Source: an uncultured Lachnospiraceae bacterium
GTDB lineage: Bacteria > Bacillota_A > Clostridia > Lachnospirales > Lachnospiraceae
Direction of reading: 5' to 3'
DNA: 6,422 nucleotides
Assembly (NCBI GenBank): GCA_947564305.1
Contig: CANOBT010000254.1
Coordinates: 1-6,422, forward strand
Shown in pieces: positions 1 to 5,758 of this stretch. The notes below the pieces were generated by a model that was not told the DNA's origin, searched no databases, and saw only the letters and a list, made by a program, of their open reading frames with translations. Made by a program: the position numbers and the translations under genes. The number at the start of each line of letters is the position of its first letter. Position 1 is the stretch's first letter.

Positions 1-500
1 ATGATGTTCGGGTCTTTGATTTTCGATTCGATGAACTTCACTGCCCATTCATGGTCAAGGTGGTTAAAGAAAGACTTGATGTCCGCATCCAGCACGTATC
101 CCGTGTACCTTTTCTCGATATACGTGCTCAACAGCCGTAGTGCCTGGTGGCATCCCCTCCCCGGCCGGAACCCCATCATCTCATCATAGAAGTGCGGTTC
201 AAACACAGCCTCCAGTATGCGCCGGAGCGCCTCCTGCACCAGTTTATCTTCGTAACAATAGATACTTATCGGTCTTGTCTTCCCATCCTCTTTCGATATC
301 TCCACTTTCCTTGCCGGCTTAGGCTTATAGGACTTGTTCTTTATCCGCTCTTCAAGCAATTCCAGTTTTTCCTCCAGATGCGCGCCGTATTCCTCTTTCG
401 ATATCCCATCGATTCCTACAGCTTTCTTCCCATCCATCTTTTCATGGCATTCTCTTAACAATTCTTCGTTAAGAGAATGCCCTATGGATGTAAAGACCAT
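1..500 (-). CDS. ltrA: Group II intron reverse transcriptase/maturase (LtrA-like), N-terminal part
   Basis: This is the intron-encoded protein that helps the intron RNA splice and copies it into DNA at a new site. Only the N-terminal region through RT block 3 is in the window. Visible blocks are a block-0-like start (VFTSIGHSLNEELL), KAVGIDG (block 1), GKTRPISI (block 2), the VQEALRRILEAVFEPHF and GFRPGRGCHQAL region (block 2a), and LDADIKSFFNHLDHEW (block 3 with the first catalytic aspartate). The YADD motif, maturase domain X and any endonuclease domain lie off the left edge. The frame is open without frameshift down to position 3. The start is uncertain: I take ATG at 498-500, just before the conserved FTSIGH stretch, but the frame stays open to a stop at 657-659, with GTG codons at 645-650. 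No strong Shine-Dalgarno supports either choice. The family call is firm; the start is not. Confidence 0.85.
   Translation of the reverse strand, partial: MVFTSIGHSLNEELLRECHEKMDGKKAVGIDGISKEEYGAHLEEKLELLEERIKNKSYKPKPARKVEISKEDGKTRPISIYCYEDKLVQEALRRILEAVFEPHFYDEMMGFRPGRGCHQALRLLSTYIEKRYTGYVLDADIKSFFNHLDHEWAVKFIESKIKDPNI
446..481. repeat. Perfect 14-bp inverted repeat inside the intron ORF start
   Basis: Arms at 446-459 and 468-481 (GGCATTCTCTTAAC and its exact complement) are separated by 8 nt. The repeat lies within the first codons of the reverse transcriptase, encoding about HSLNEELLRECH. In well-studied introns such as Ll.LtrB, the start of the ORF sits in the domain IVa hairpin, which binds the maturase and controls its translation. 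This hairpin is in the right place for that role, but the assignment is inference. Confidence 0.6.
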
Positions 501-559
501 GTCCGGGTTAACTGCGATATTCTCTCCAATTTCGTTCCAATCGCTTTTCCACCTCTGAG

Positions 560-1118
560 TATGGCCAATGTTTCCTCTTCGATATTGCCTTGCACAGCAG
601 GGGCATGAGGTTTGTCCCCCTCTCGGCTTCCCTCCGGCGGCTTTCACCACTTTCGCTTATACTATTCAATTGTATTACTGCTCTCACCCCGTTTTTTTCC
701 TCCCTTGCGGTTGTACGGCATACCGGCAGTTTCCTCTGCCGGAAAGTGTTGGCTCTCCCACGTTGACGCATTGTCCTTCTACAGCATGATAGGTTCTCCG
801 ACACCGTAGCAGCACCCGAAATCTCGCCATATCGATAAACTGGTGTTTTGCTTTCCGCCCACACAACAGCGTCGGCCTGCTGGATTAAGTTTATTTCGGT
901 GCTCAATGGCTACCCTACTGTCTTACTGTCTACGCTTAGACTGTACTGTTGCCAGCACAATCCCAAGACTCGCTTCCGGTGACGTGGCTAATACCTTACC
1001 GGACGAGATTTTCACCCGCAGAGCAGGTGGTTTATTTGTTCTCCAAAGTTCCGTTTTTTGGATCAGCGAAAAACTTCTCAATGGAGAACAGGACCATGCC
1101 CTAACAACTAAACCGTCA
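560..1118 (-). ncRNA. Group II intron RNA, domains I to III region
   Basis: This stretch of more than 500 bases has no credible protein. Reading frames on both strands are short and resemble nothing. It has the hairpin density expected of folded intron RNA. Examples are a perfect 7-bp stem at 723-729/736-742 with a 6-nt loop, and a two-part stem at 969-980/998-1007 (CTCG then TCCGGT, pairing with ACCGGA then CGAG). A third stem pairs TGTTCTCC with GGAGAACA near the intron's 5' end (about 1039-1091). Its place directly upstream of an intron reverse transcriptase identifies it. Individual domains and the exon-binding sites could not be assigned by eye. Confidence 0.65.
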
Positions 1119-1122
1119 AAAC

Positions 1123-1506
1123 GGGATTATCTTTGACGCAGAGAGGGAGCGCAATGAGTTGGAGAGTGAGCGTAACAGCCTGAAAGGATTTGCAAAACTG
1201 ACAAAGAAAAGGGAACTGCAAAGCAGGATTGACCGCAAGAATGAGGAAATAGATCTTCTGAAAGTCGGCTTGTCGGGTATCGTCAAACAGTATGGATTTC
1301 AATCGGTGCACGATTTCTACAAAGCCTTTGCCGCTGATAAGACAGCTTATGCGGATTATCAGGACAAATCGGATAAGTGGGAAGAAAGATATGGGGAAAA
1401 TACTGGAAGGCGGAAAAAAAGAAAGCGGGTATATGATTATAAAGATAAAAATTCTAAACATCAATCAAGGCAATCTCTCAAAGACAGGGACAAAGGAGCA
1501 AGGTAA
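1123..1506 (+). pseudogene. C-terminal fragment of a MobA/MobL-like relaxase, cut off by the intron
   Basis: The open frame reads from about GIIFDAERERNELE at 1123 to the TAA at 1504-1506. It is a charged, largely helical sequence with heptad-like Leu/Ile spacing (ESERNSLKGFAKLTKK, then a GLSGIVKQYGF segment). It ends in a basic tail rich in Lys/Arg and Gln. To my eye this resembles the coiled C-terminal tail of MobA/MobL-type relaxases from gut Firmicutes mobilizable elements. The catalytic N-terminal relaxase domain, which nicks oriT, is not here and would lie on the far side of the intron. There is no ATG with a ribosome binding site; the first possible start is TTG at 1159, without a convincing Shine-Dalgarno. 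An in-frame stop at 1102-1104 sits at or just inside the intron junction. The fragment is very likely untranslated. The relaxase assignment is from memory of the family and is moderate. Confidence 0.5.
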
Positions 1507-1524
1507 ATCACTCCTTTGTTCCTG
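1485..1524. repeat. Hairpin spanning the relaxase stop codon, between convergent genes
   Basis: Arms at 1485-1498 (CAGGGACAAAGGAG) and 1511-1524 (CTCCTTTGTTCCTG) pair at 13 of 14 positions with a 12-nt loop. The TAA of the relaxase fragment lies in the loop. It lies between the convergent ends of the relaxase tail and the kinase, so a transcript-end or stabilising hairpin is plausible. Neither strand shows a proper T-run directly after it, so it is not a classic intrinsic terminator. Confidence 0.55.
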
Positions 1525-1548
1525 TTATTCAAGAAAAAATACGAATAA

Positions 1549-2835
1549 TTACTGTATCCATTTCTGTAAAATGTGCATCAGTTTTTGGACATCTATAGGC
1601 TTAGCAATATGATCATTCATTCCTGCTTCTCTTGATTTTCTGACATCATCTGCAAAAGCATCTGCCGTCATAGCAACGATAGGAATTTTTTTCAAATCAT
1701 CTCTGTCTGCGGATCTGATCTGCTTTGCTGCCTCATACCCATCCATAACAGGCATTTGAATATCCATAAAAATCAAGTCAAAATACCCTGCTTCGTGTTC
1801 CATAACTTTATTAACTGCTAATTGTCCGTTCATGGCCTGTTCCACCCGAATACCCACTATATTTAGAATTTCCGTTGCCACTTCAATATTCAGTTCAACA
1901 TCTTCTACCAGCAGAACCCTGTTGCCTGAAAAATCCTGCTGTTGGAAAGATTCGATAGCAGTAGCTTCTTTTTTCTTATCATTATCACCAAGAACACTTT
2001 TTAATGTTTGCGTCAGCCGGGACTTAAACAAAGGTTTTTCAATAAAAGCATTTACTCCGGCATCCATAGCATCTTTTCCAATATGCGACCAGTCATAGGC
2101 TGATAAGATGATGATAGGGATGTCATCGCCAACTGTCCTGCGGATGTCTTTCGCTGTTTCTATACCATCTTTCTTAGGCATTTTCCAATCAAGGATTACC
2201 ACAGAAAAATCCTTTCCGGTATCTTTCGCTTCCGTAATCCGTTTAACGGCACGGTCGCCGTCCAATACATATTCTGCGTCAATGTTAAGACTTCTTAAAG
2301 TTTCACAGGCGCTTTCGCATGCAAATTCCTCATCATCCACTACTAAAACTGACAGTGCAGCAAAGTTATCTATGTCGGTCGGGGTAAGAGCATTGATTTT
2401 AAGTTGCACCGTGACAGTAAATTTTGAGCCTTTTCCCAAAACACTTTCAACCTTAATATCGCCGTTCATCATTCGGGCTATATTGACAGCAATGGTCAAA
2501 CCTAACCCTGTACCTTCAATTTTGCTGGAACTGGAATTTGAGGCCCGTGAAAATGGATCAAATATTGTTTCAATATAGTCCTGTTCCATGCCAATACCCG
2601 TATCTTCAAATGTAAATTCATAACAGCCGGTTCCCGGTATATCGCTAGGCATTTCCTTGATATTGACGGTAATTTTGCCACCTTCAGGGGTGAATTTAAT
2701 GGCATTACCCATAATGTTCATAAATATCTGCTGTAGGCGCTGTTCATCACCAGCGACATTCTCATGCTCCATTTTTAAAATATTAACGCTTAAATCAAGA
2801 TTTTTTGCCTCGATCTGTGAGTGAAAAATAGCCAT
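1549..2835 (-). pseudogene. Hybrid histidine kinase remnant: HATPase_c plus two receiver domains, N-terminus lost
   Basis: This is the C-terminal signalling part of a hybrid two-component sensor kinase (428 codons from the first ATG). Residues about 30-145 form the HATPase domain: N box QQIFMNIMGNAIKFTP (36-50), G1 DTGIGM (78-83), F box FDPF (92-95) and G2 GTGLGL (108-113). Receiver 1 spans about 161-283, with acidic DD 167-168, phospho-acceptor D216 in VVILDWKMP and K267. Receiver 2 spans about 305-427, with E311/D312, D358 in LIFMDIQMPVMDG, T390 and K412. Receiver residues look intact. The HisKA dimerisation/phospho-acceptor helix and any sensor or membrane part are missing. Upstream of the ATG the frame has only five more codons before TAA at 2851-2853, and no Shine-Dalgarno is seen. 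The gene is therefore probably 5'-truncated, with the break near 2850. A short translated ATPase-receiver protein is possible but less likely. No output DNA-binding domain is present, so the target pathway is unknown. Confidence 0.8.
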
Positions 2836-2908
2836 TTTGAAACTATCATATTACGCAGAAAGCCGTCCTTGAAAATGGGGCGGTTTTTCTGTGGTAGGTA
2901 GCAACTTC

Positions 2909-2923
2909 GAGACAAAATGTCCC
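2909..2923. repeat. Palindrome A, GAGACA-AAA-TGTCCC
   Basis: This 15-bp imperfect palindrome (GAGACAAAATGTCCC) has 6-nt half sites around a 3-nt AAA centre. It matches palindrome B at 2971-2985 except for the A/T centre and is followed by TGCGCC (2924-2929). It looks like a binding site for a dimeric protein (repressor or recombinase). The protein is not identifiable from this window. Confidence 0.55.
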
Positions 2924-2970
2924 TGCGCCCTATTCGTTCCACAAATGCTAACATGGGGCGGCTGTGCTTT

Positions 2971-2985
2971 GAGACATTTTGTCCC
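2971..2985. promoter_or_regulatory. Palindrome B, GAGACA-TTT-TGTCCC, next to the promoter
   Basis: This is a second copy of the 15-bp palindrome, 62 bp from the first and followed by GGCGCA (2989-2994), the complement of the TGCGCC that follows copy A. It ends 13 bp before the -35 box at 2999, so it is well placed as an operator for the plus-strand gene at 3060. A recombination site is the alternative, given that the kinase gene is broken about 60 bp to the left of copy A. Confidence 0.45.
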
Positions 2986-2998
2986 AAAGGCGCAGAGA

Positions 2999-3027
2999 TG
3001 GACATTCGCATTGAGATATGCTATACT
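2999..3027 (+). promoter_or_regulatory. Sigma-A-type promoter for the gene at 3060
   Basis: TGGACA (2999-3004) and TATACT (3022-3027) are separated by exactly 17 bp, with an extended -10 TG at 3019-3020. This is close to the housekeeping consensus and about 33 bp upstream of the start codon at 3060. GGGG at 3047-3050 is the likely, weak, ribosome binding site. Confidence 0.65.
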
Positions 3028-3059
3028 TAATCAAACAAATTTGAATGGGGTATAGTACA

Positions 3060-3560
3060 ATGGAGATTATAAAAGAACTGCGTAAGGACTACAATTTGTC
3101 AGCCTTGCTGAGTACTGTCTGTGATGTGGAGATACTCCCAATGTCTAAGGCTCCTGAAAATGAATTTGGACATTTAACTTATAATATTCCCAGAACAACA
3201 TTTGCCCAAGCCGGTAGTGGAAGTGAATAAATTTTGCTGGAAGATGGGGCTGTCGGCTATTGGGGAAGCGAAGGTGCGTGTGGCCGGATTGCAGATAGCA
3301 TGCATGACTTCTTTGAATTTATGATACGTTGCCCCTATTGGCAGGATTATCTTTGCGAGGAAGTTTACCAAGATAGAGAAAAGCTGGGAAAGTTTGCAAA
3401 AGAAATTTTTGAAAGGCTTAAAGAGAGTTTCAAGGCGGATGGCTTTGACCTATCTGAAGCACAGCAAAAGTTGGCAGATTTTTTGGGGCTTGAGAAAAAA
3501 GTTGATGTCGTGGATGTACAGGTTCGCTGTTTGATTGTTGAATGTCTCCTTATTTTCTAA
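3060..3560 (+). pseudogene. Small soluble protein gene (possibly SUKH/SMI1-like), broken by an in-frame stop
   Basis: The ATG at 3060 opens a frame of 56 codons ending at TAA 3228-3230. The same frame resumes at once and runs to 3558-3560. The two halves read as one protein: TTFAQAGSGSE, stop, ILLEDGAVGYWGSEG. The stop has probably replaced one residue, for example Tyr or Phe. The pattern Gly-Ser-Gly, then a hydrophobic strand, then EDGxVGYxGSEG followed by a helical DFFEFM segment resembles SUKH/SMI1-KNR4 folds. Members of that superfamily often act as immunity proteins against nuclease or other toxins. This assignment is inference. There is no signal peptide or membrane segment. After about DVVDVQ (near 3515) the sequence turns into an unlike hydrophobic tail, so the 3' end may also be replaced. 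A strong promoter sits just upstream. The first 56 codons could still be made as a short peptide. Confidence 0.6.
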
Positions 3561-3577
3561 TACCTTGCAATTATTAA

Positions 3578-3597
3578 AGGCAGTAAATGTTCTGCCT
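3578..3597. repeat. Small hairpin AGGCAG/CTGCCT
   Basis: A perfect 6-bp inverted repeat (3578-3583 and 3592-3597) with an 8-nt loop lies just after the broken small gene. It has no T-run on the plus strand. It could be a weak terminator or a leftover of an insertion-sequence end. Confidence 0.3.
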
Positions 3598-3636
3598 AAA
3601 ATAGTTACTAACAAGTCGGGAGCTGAGGAGGTAGGA

Positions 3637-3666
3637 ATGTTGAAATACTTTGATTCTGGGTGTCAG
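3637..3666 (+). other. Orphan translation start with strong Shine-Dalgarno, cut by the IS remnant
   Basis: GAGGAGG at 3625-3631 is followed after 5 nt by ATG at 3637 and about ten codons reading MLKYFDSGCQ. At about 3663-3666 the sequence becomes the antisense of the IS200 transposase. The frame stays open to 3891 only because it crosses that transposase backwards. This looks like the 5' end of a plus-strand gene whose remainder was lost or displaced. I do not recognise the protein from so few residues. Confidence 0.35.
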
Positions 3667-3935
3667 TCAAATATCATCAGGGCACTCTTTCCCTTTAATT
3701 TTGACATCGCTTCCGATATAATCATCTTGGGCGATATCGAAACATACAGATGTACATGGTTTGGGCATACTCCACCTTTTATCAATTTTACTCCTGTGAT
3801 TTTGCATACTGTGGACAATATCTCGCCAACCTCTTTTCCAATCTTCCCATACATCACTTTCCGGCGATATTTTGGAATAAAAACAATATGATACGTGCAA
3901 TTATACTTGGTATGTGCTAAAATCTGATTATCCAT
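3663..3935 (-). pseudogene. tnpA: IS200/IS605-family transposase TnpA, 3'-truncated
   Basis: This is the N-terminal 90 residues of the small HUH-type Y1 transposase that moves IS200-like elements as single-stranded DNA. Typical features are the early stretch TYHIVFIPKYRRKVMYG (about 14-30) and the metal-binding HUH motif, H60-V-H62, in CPNHVHLYVSI. The helix KLKGKSALMIF follows (79-89). Full-length members are about 130-155 residues and carry the catalytic tyrosine in the part after MIFD. Here a TGA follows D90 at the point where family similarity ends, so the nucleophile is absent and the protein cannot transpose. The start is well supported by AGGAGG (3944-3949) 8 nt before ATG 3935. There is no tnpB neighbour, which fits the IS200 rather than the IS605 layout. 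Confidence 0.85.
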
Positions 3936-3942
3936 TATGGAT

Positions 3943-3999
3943 ACCTCCTGCTATTATTGATTAGGTTGCCTAGACCCAAATCTATGATAACATGGAGGT
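3943..3999 (-). promoter_or_regulatory. Leader able to mask the tnpA ribosome binding site
   Basis: ACCTCC at 3943-3948 (the Shine-Dalgarno GGAGGT on the minus strand) is exactly complementary to GGAGGT at 3994-3999, about 45 nt upstream in the tnpA leader. Pairing would hide the ribosome binding site. IS200 elements are known to repress tnpA by a leader stem-loop that sequesters the Shine-Dalgarno, so this fits. The stem is only 6 bp and the role here is inferred. Confidence 0.4.
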
Positions 4000-4042
4000 T
4001 TTGTTTTAGTACTTCAGGGATCGCTACTGCTCACTCTGTTCT

Positions 4043-4059
4043 CCCCAGCTCTGCTGGGG
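4043..4059. repeat. IS200 left-end hairpin CCCCAGC-TCT-GCTGGGG
   Basis: A perfect 7-bp stem with a 3-nt loop lies about 110 nt upstream of the tnpA start. Subterminal hairpins of this type are what the Y1 transposase recognises at IS200/IS605 ends. No T-run follows on either strand, which argues against a terminator. Confidence 0.65.
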
Positions 4060-4094
4060 GCTTAATGGATTTTCAGTTAACGAATGATTATACT

Positions 4095-4115
4095 TGTTAT
4101 ATTTAAGATATAACA
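4095..4115. repeat. AT-rich hairpin TGTTATAT/ATATAACA
   Basis: A perfect 8-bp inverted repeat with a 5-nt loop lies between the IS200 left end and the 3' end of the nuclease pseudogene. It could serve as a weak terminator for the minus-strand gene ending at 4173, though no clear T-run follows. It could also have marked the folded target site of the insertion. Confidence 0.35.
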
Positions 4116-4172
4116 GAATGTATCCTTTTACTCCGCTGAAATATGACTCTTTACAGCTCGTCTTTATTCCTT

Positions 4173-5519
4173 TTATCCAGAAATTACTTTACAACGCCTT
4201 TTATAGCATGCAATTCCATATTTGTGGATGGTTGTCATACCGTCATCAATCAGTTTTTCCCCGTAATTCCGGTCATTGATCTGATTCATAGCCTCCCTGC
4301 ATGCGGTGTCAAATGACGCATTTTCCGCATATTTTAATTCAATGACAATACCTGTTTCCTGATCTTCGATTTCTACACTGATGTCGCTGTAACCATCCCC
4401 GGACTCGGCGTTTGACTGGATATCACATCCGTCCATGTTTCCAAAAAGGCCAAGTAGTATCCCGTGGTAAAAGTTCTCCCGGAAAATTTCCGTCATTTCC
4501 TTTTTGACATGTGTATCACGGATGCTGATTGTCTTTTTCAGGTAGGCATTGAATCCCTCCTCGATGGCCGCCGTGTCGTTTTCCAGAAATGCTCTGCAGA
4601 AACCTTCTAGGTTCTCCATGCTTTTTTCGGTTTCCCACTTGAACCATTCACGGATCTGACGAATAAAAATCCACTGTATTTCTCTGTTTGGGATGACAAG
4701 TTCGGTCAGTTCCCCGGCCTGTGCACTGCTCTGTGTCAGATACCCAAGTTGTAAAGAGGATGCTCCACAGGTTATCCGGATTGGAATCAAGATCCCGGTA
4801 AGTCAGTTCCTGGCGGATTGTCTTTTTGATGCTGTTTCCATTAACCAGCTGCTCGATGTCGTTTCTGTCCGCCGTTTTCGCCTTGCTTAAAAATCTCCTG
4901 ATAATGTCATTGCTGCTCGTATTTACCCAGTAATTCTGTGGTTCCGTCACACTCCCATCGCGCAGGTAGTCACAGTAATTAATCACATCCCACGGACAGT
5001 ATATGCCCAGACTGCCGAACAGATAACCGTCATACCATTCCTTAACTGCGCCATACTGGTCTGAAAATCCATAGTATTCCAGTATTTGCCGAACTTCTGC
5101 ATCCGTAAAGCCAACATATTCATTATAACGCACATCTTTTACAGTATATACCTTAAAATTATTCAATCCAGTGAAGATGCTTTCCTTTGATATCCTCAGA
5201 CACCCTGTCAGGACTGCAAACTCAAGGCTGTCATTTGTTTTAAATGCAGCGCCAAACAAAGTCCTGACCAGTTCAACCATGTCATCATAATATCCGGATC
5301 TGTAAGCATAATCAAGAGGCACATTGTATTCGTCAATGAGCAGGATTGTTTTCTGCCCATAATACTTCTGGAGAAAGCGCGTCAACAAGAGGCTGTCCTT
5401 CATTGAAAAAACGCTGTCACTGCCTACATAAATCATTGCATTATACTGCCGGCGCTCTGTTTCAGACAGGCGGTCACTTTCTGAAAGAAATGGAAACCGC
5501 AGCGCCTCATATGATCTGG
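4173..5519 (-). pseudogene. AAA-ATPase-like / PD-(D/E)XK nuclease-domain protein, 5'-truncated and frameshifted
   Basis: The protein family (AAA-ATPase-like domain followed by a DUF1703/PDDEXK_9 domain) usually has about 500-600 residues, is often multicopy in gut Clostridia and Bacteroidetes, and has no settled function. Here the coding similarity starts near 5519 (RSYEALRFPFL). It passes through Walker B ILLIDEY (about 5346-5326), the AVLTGCLRISKESIFTGLNNF segment and NYWVNTSSNDII to LWSILFTT. One extra base at 4746-4747 then shifts the frame: LFTT is followed by WVSD instead of GYLTQ. The C-terminal part, in the other frame, holds YSDI and VIELKYA, the D...ExK of the PD-(D/E)XK core, and ends at TAA 4173-4175. 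The Walker A half, about 150-200 residues, is missing, and a TGA sits just upstream of the first preserved codons. The ATG at 5436 is an internal Met. The gene is dead as a full protein. Confidence 0.85.
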
Positions 5520-5530
5520 TTCAGGTATAG

Positions 5531-5585
5531 AAAATACAAAAATCAAAAATTGGAACCCAGTTCCAAAATTGGATTTTTGTATTTT
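5531..5585. repeat. 26-bp near-perfect palindrome at the broken end of the ATPase gene
   Basis: Arms 5531-5556 and 5560-5585 pair at 23 of 26 positions around a 3-nt centre (CCA). The inner part is TTGGAAC/GTTCC-like. The outer 14 bp (AAAATACAAAAATC) are perfect and end in A-runs on one side and T-runs on the other. It could be a bidirectional intrinsic terminator, or a small palindromic repeat at the recombination point that removed the ATPase N-terminus. It begins about 12 bp from the last preserved ATPase codon. Confidence 0.6.
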
Positions 5586-5758
5586 TTGTCCCATAAGACC
5601 ATTATTGAATAAAATTTCCTATTACGGGAAACCCGTAACCGACAAAGATTTAAACTGTCCAGTAAAATCAAGGGTTTTGCTGGCATTTGCAATTCCTGTA
5701 ATATTCCATATTTTCCATGCCGCTTTCTTCCTGTGCATGGCTTTACAAATATTATCCG
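5586..5758. other. Non-coding spacer with a small hairpin
   Basis: No supported gene is seen here. It holds a perfect hairpin TTACGGG-AAA-CCCGTAA at 5622-5638. A weaker repeat, CCATGC (5715-5720) and GCATGG (5735-5740), has a 14-nt spacer. A minus-strand frame of 38 codons (5622-5738) has no ribosome binding site and resembles nothing I know. The spacer may be the 3' untranslated region of the gene ending at 5759. Confidence 0.5.

Larger units (their letters stand above)
1..1120 (-). mobile_element. Group II intron, 5' part with ORF (partial, runs off left edge)
   Basis: Read on the minus strand, about 600 nt of non-coding, hairpin-rich sequence precedes a reverse transcriptase/maturase reading frame. 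This is the layout of a bacterial group II intron, with RNA domains I-III followed by the ORF in domain IV. The 3' half of the ORF and domains V-VI lie beyond position 1. The right boundary is set by where plus-strand relaxase-like coding sequence starts (about 1123). An in-frame stop at 1102-1104 shows the relaxase frame does not continue into the intron. A canonical GUGYG intron start is not visible at the junction, so the exact first base (between about 1100 and 1125) is unresolved. Such introns move by retrohoming, using the encoded protein together with the intron lariat. Confidence 0.8.
3663..4060 (-). mobile_element. IS200-like element remnant with left end, right end missing
   Basis: The element keeps its left end (high coordinates), a 5' untranslated leader of about 110 nt and two-thirds of tnpA. 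A perfect hairpin marks the left end. The right end, with its own hairpin and the last third of tnpA, is gone at 3663. The outer left cleavage point was not identified; it may lie a little beyond 4060. Confidence 0.7.

Noticed and set aside
508..906. Minus-strand frame of 132 codons in the intron
   Set aside because: It lies in the structured intron RNA region and in a different frame from the reverse transcriptase, with no family features. The continuous RT frame (VNPDMVFTSIGH...) is the coding one.
1108..1464. Minus-strand hydrophobic frame, membrane-protein-like
   Set aside because: It is the antisense of the Lys/Glu-rich relaxase tail. Reverse complements of such codons give Phe/Leu/Ile runs, so the hydrophobicity is an artefact.
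1832..2578. Two plus-strand frames across the kinase
   Set aside because: They are antisense shadows of the receiver and ATPase domains, whose motifs are unambiguous on the minus strand.
2790..3011. Minus-strand 73-codon frame upstream of the kinase
   Set aside because: It spans the palindromes and overlaps the kinase start in another frame, with no ribosome binding site and no recognisable protein.
3535..3891. Plus-strand 118-codon frame
   Set aside because: Most of it is the transposase read backwards. Only the first ten codons after the Shine-Dalgarno at 3625 may be a real gene start.
4043..4059. GC-rich hairpin as an intrinsic terminator
   Set aside because: There is no T-run on either side, and its place before an IS200 tnpA fits a transposon-end hairpin better.
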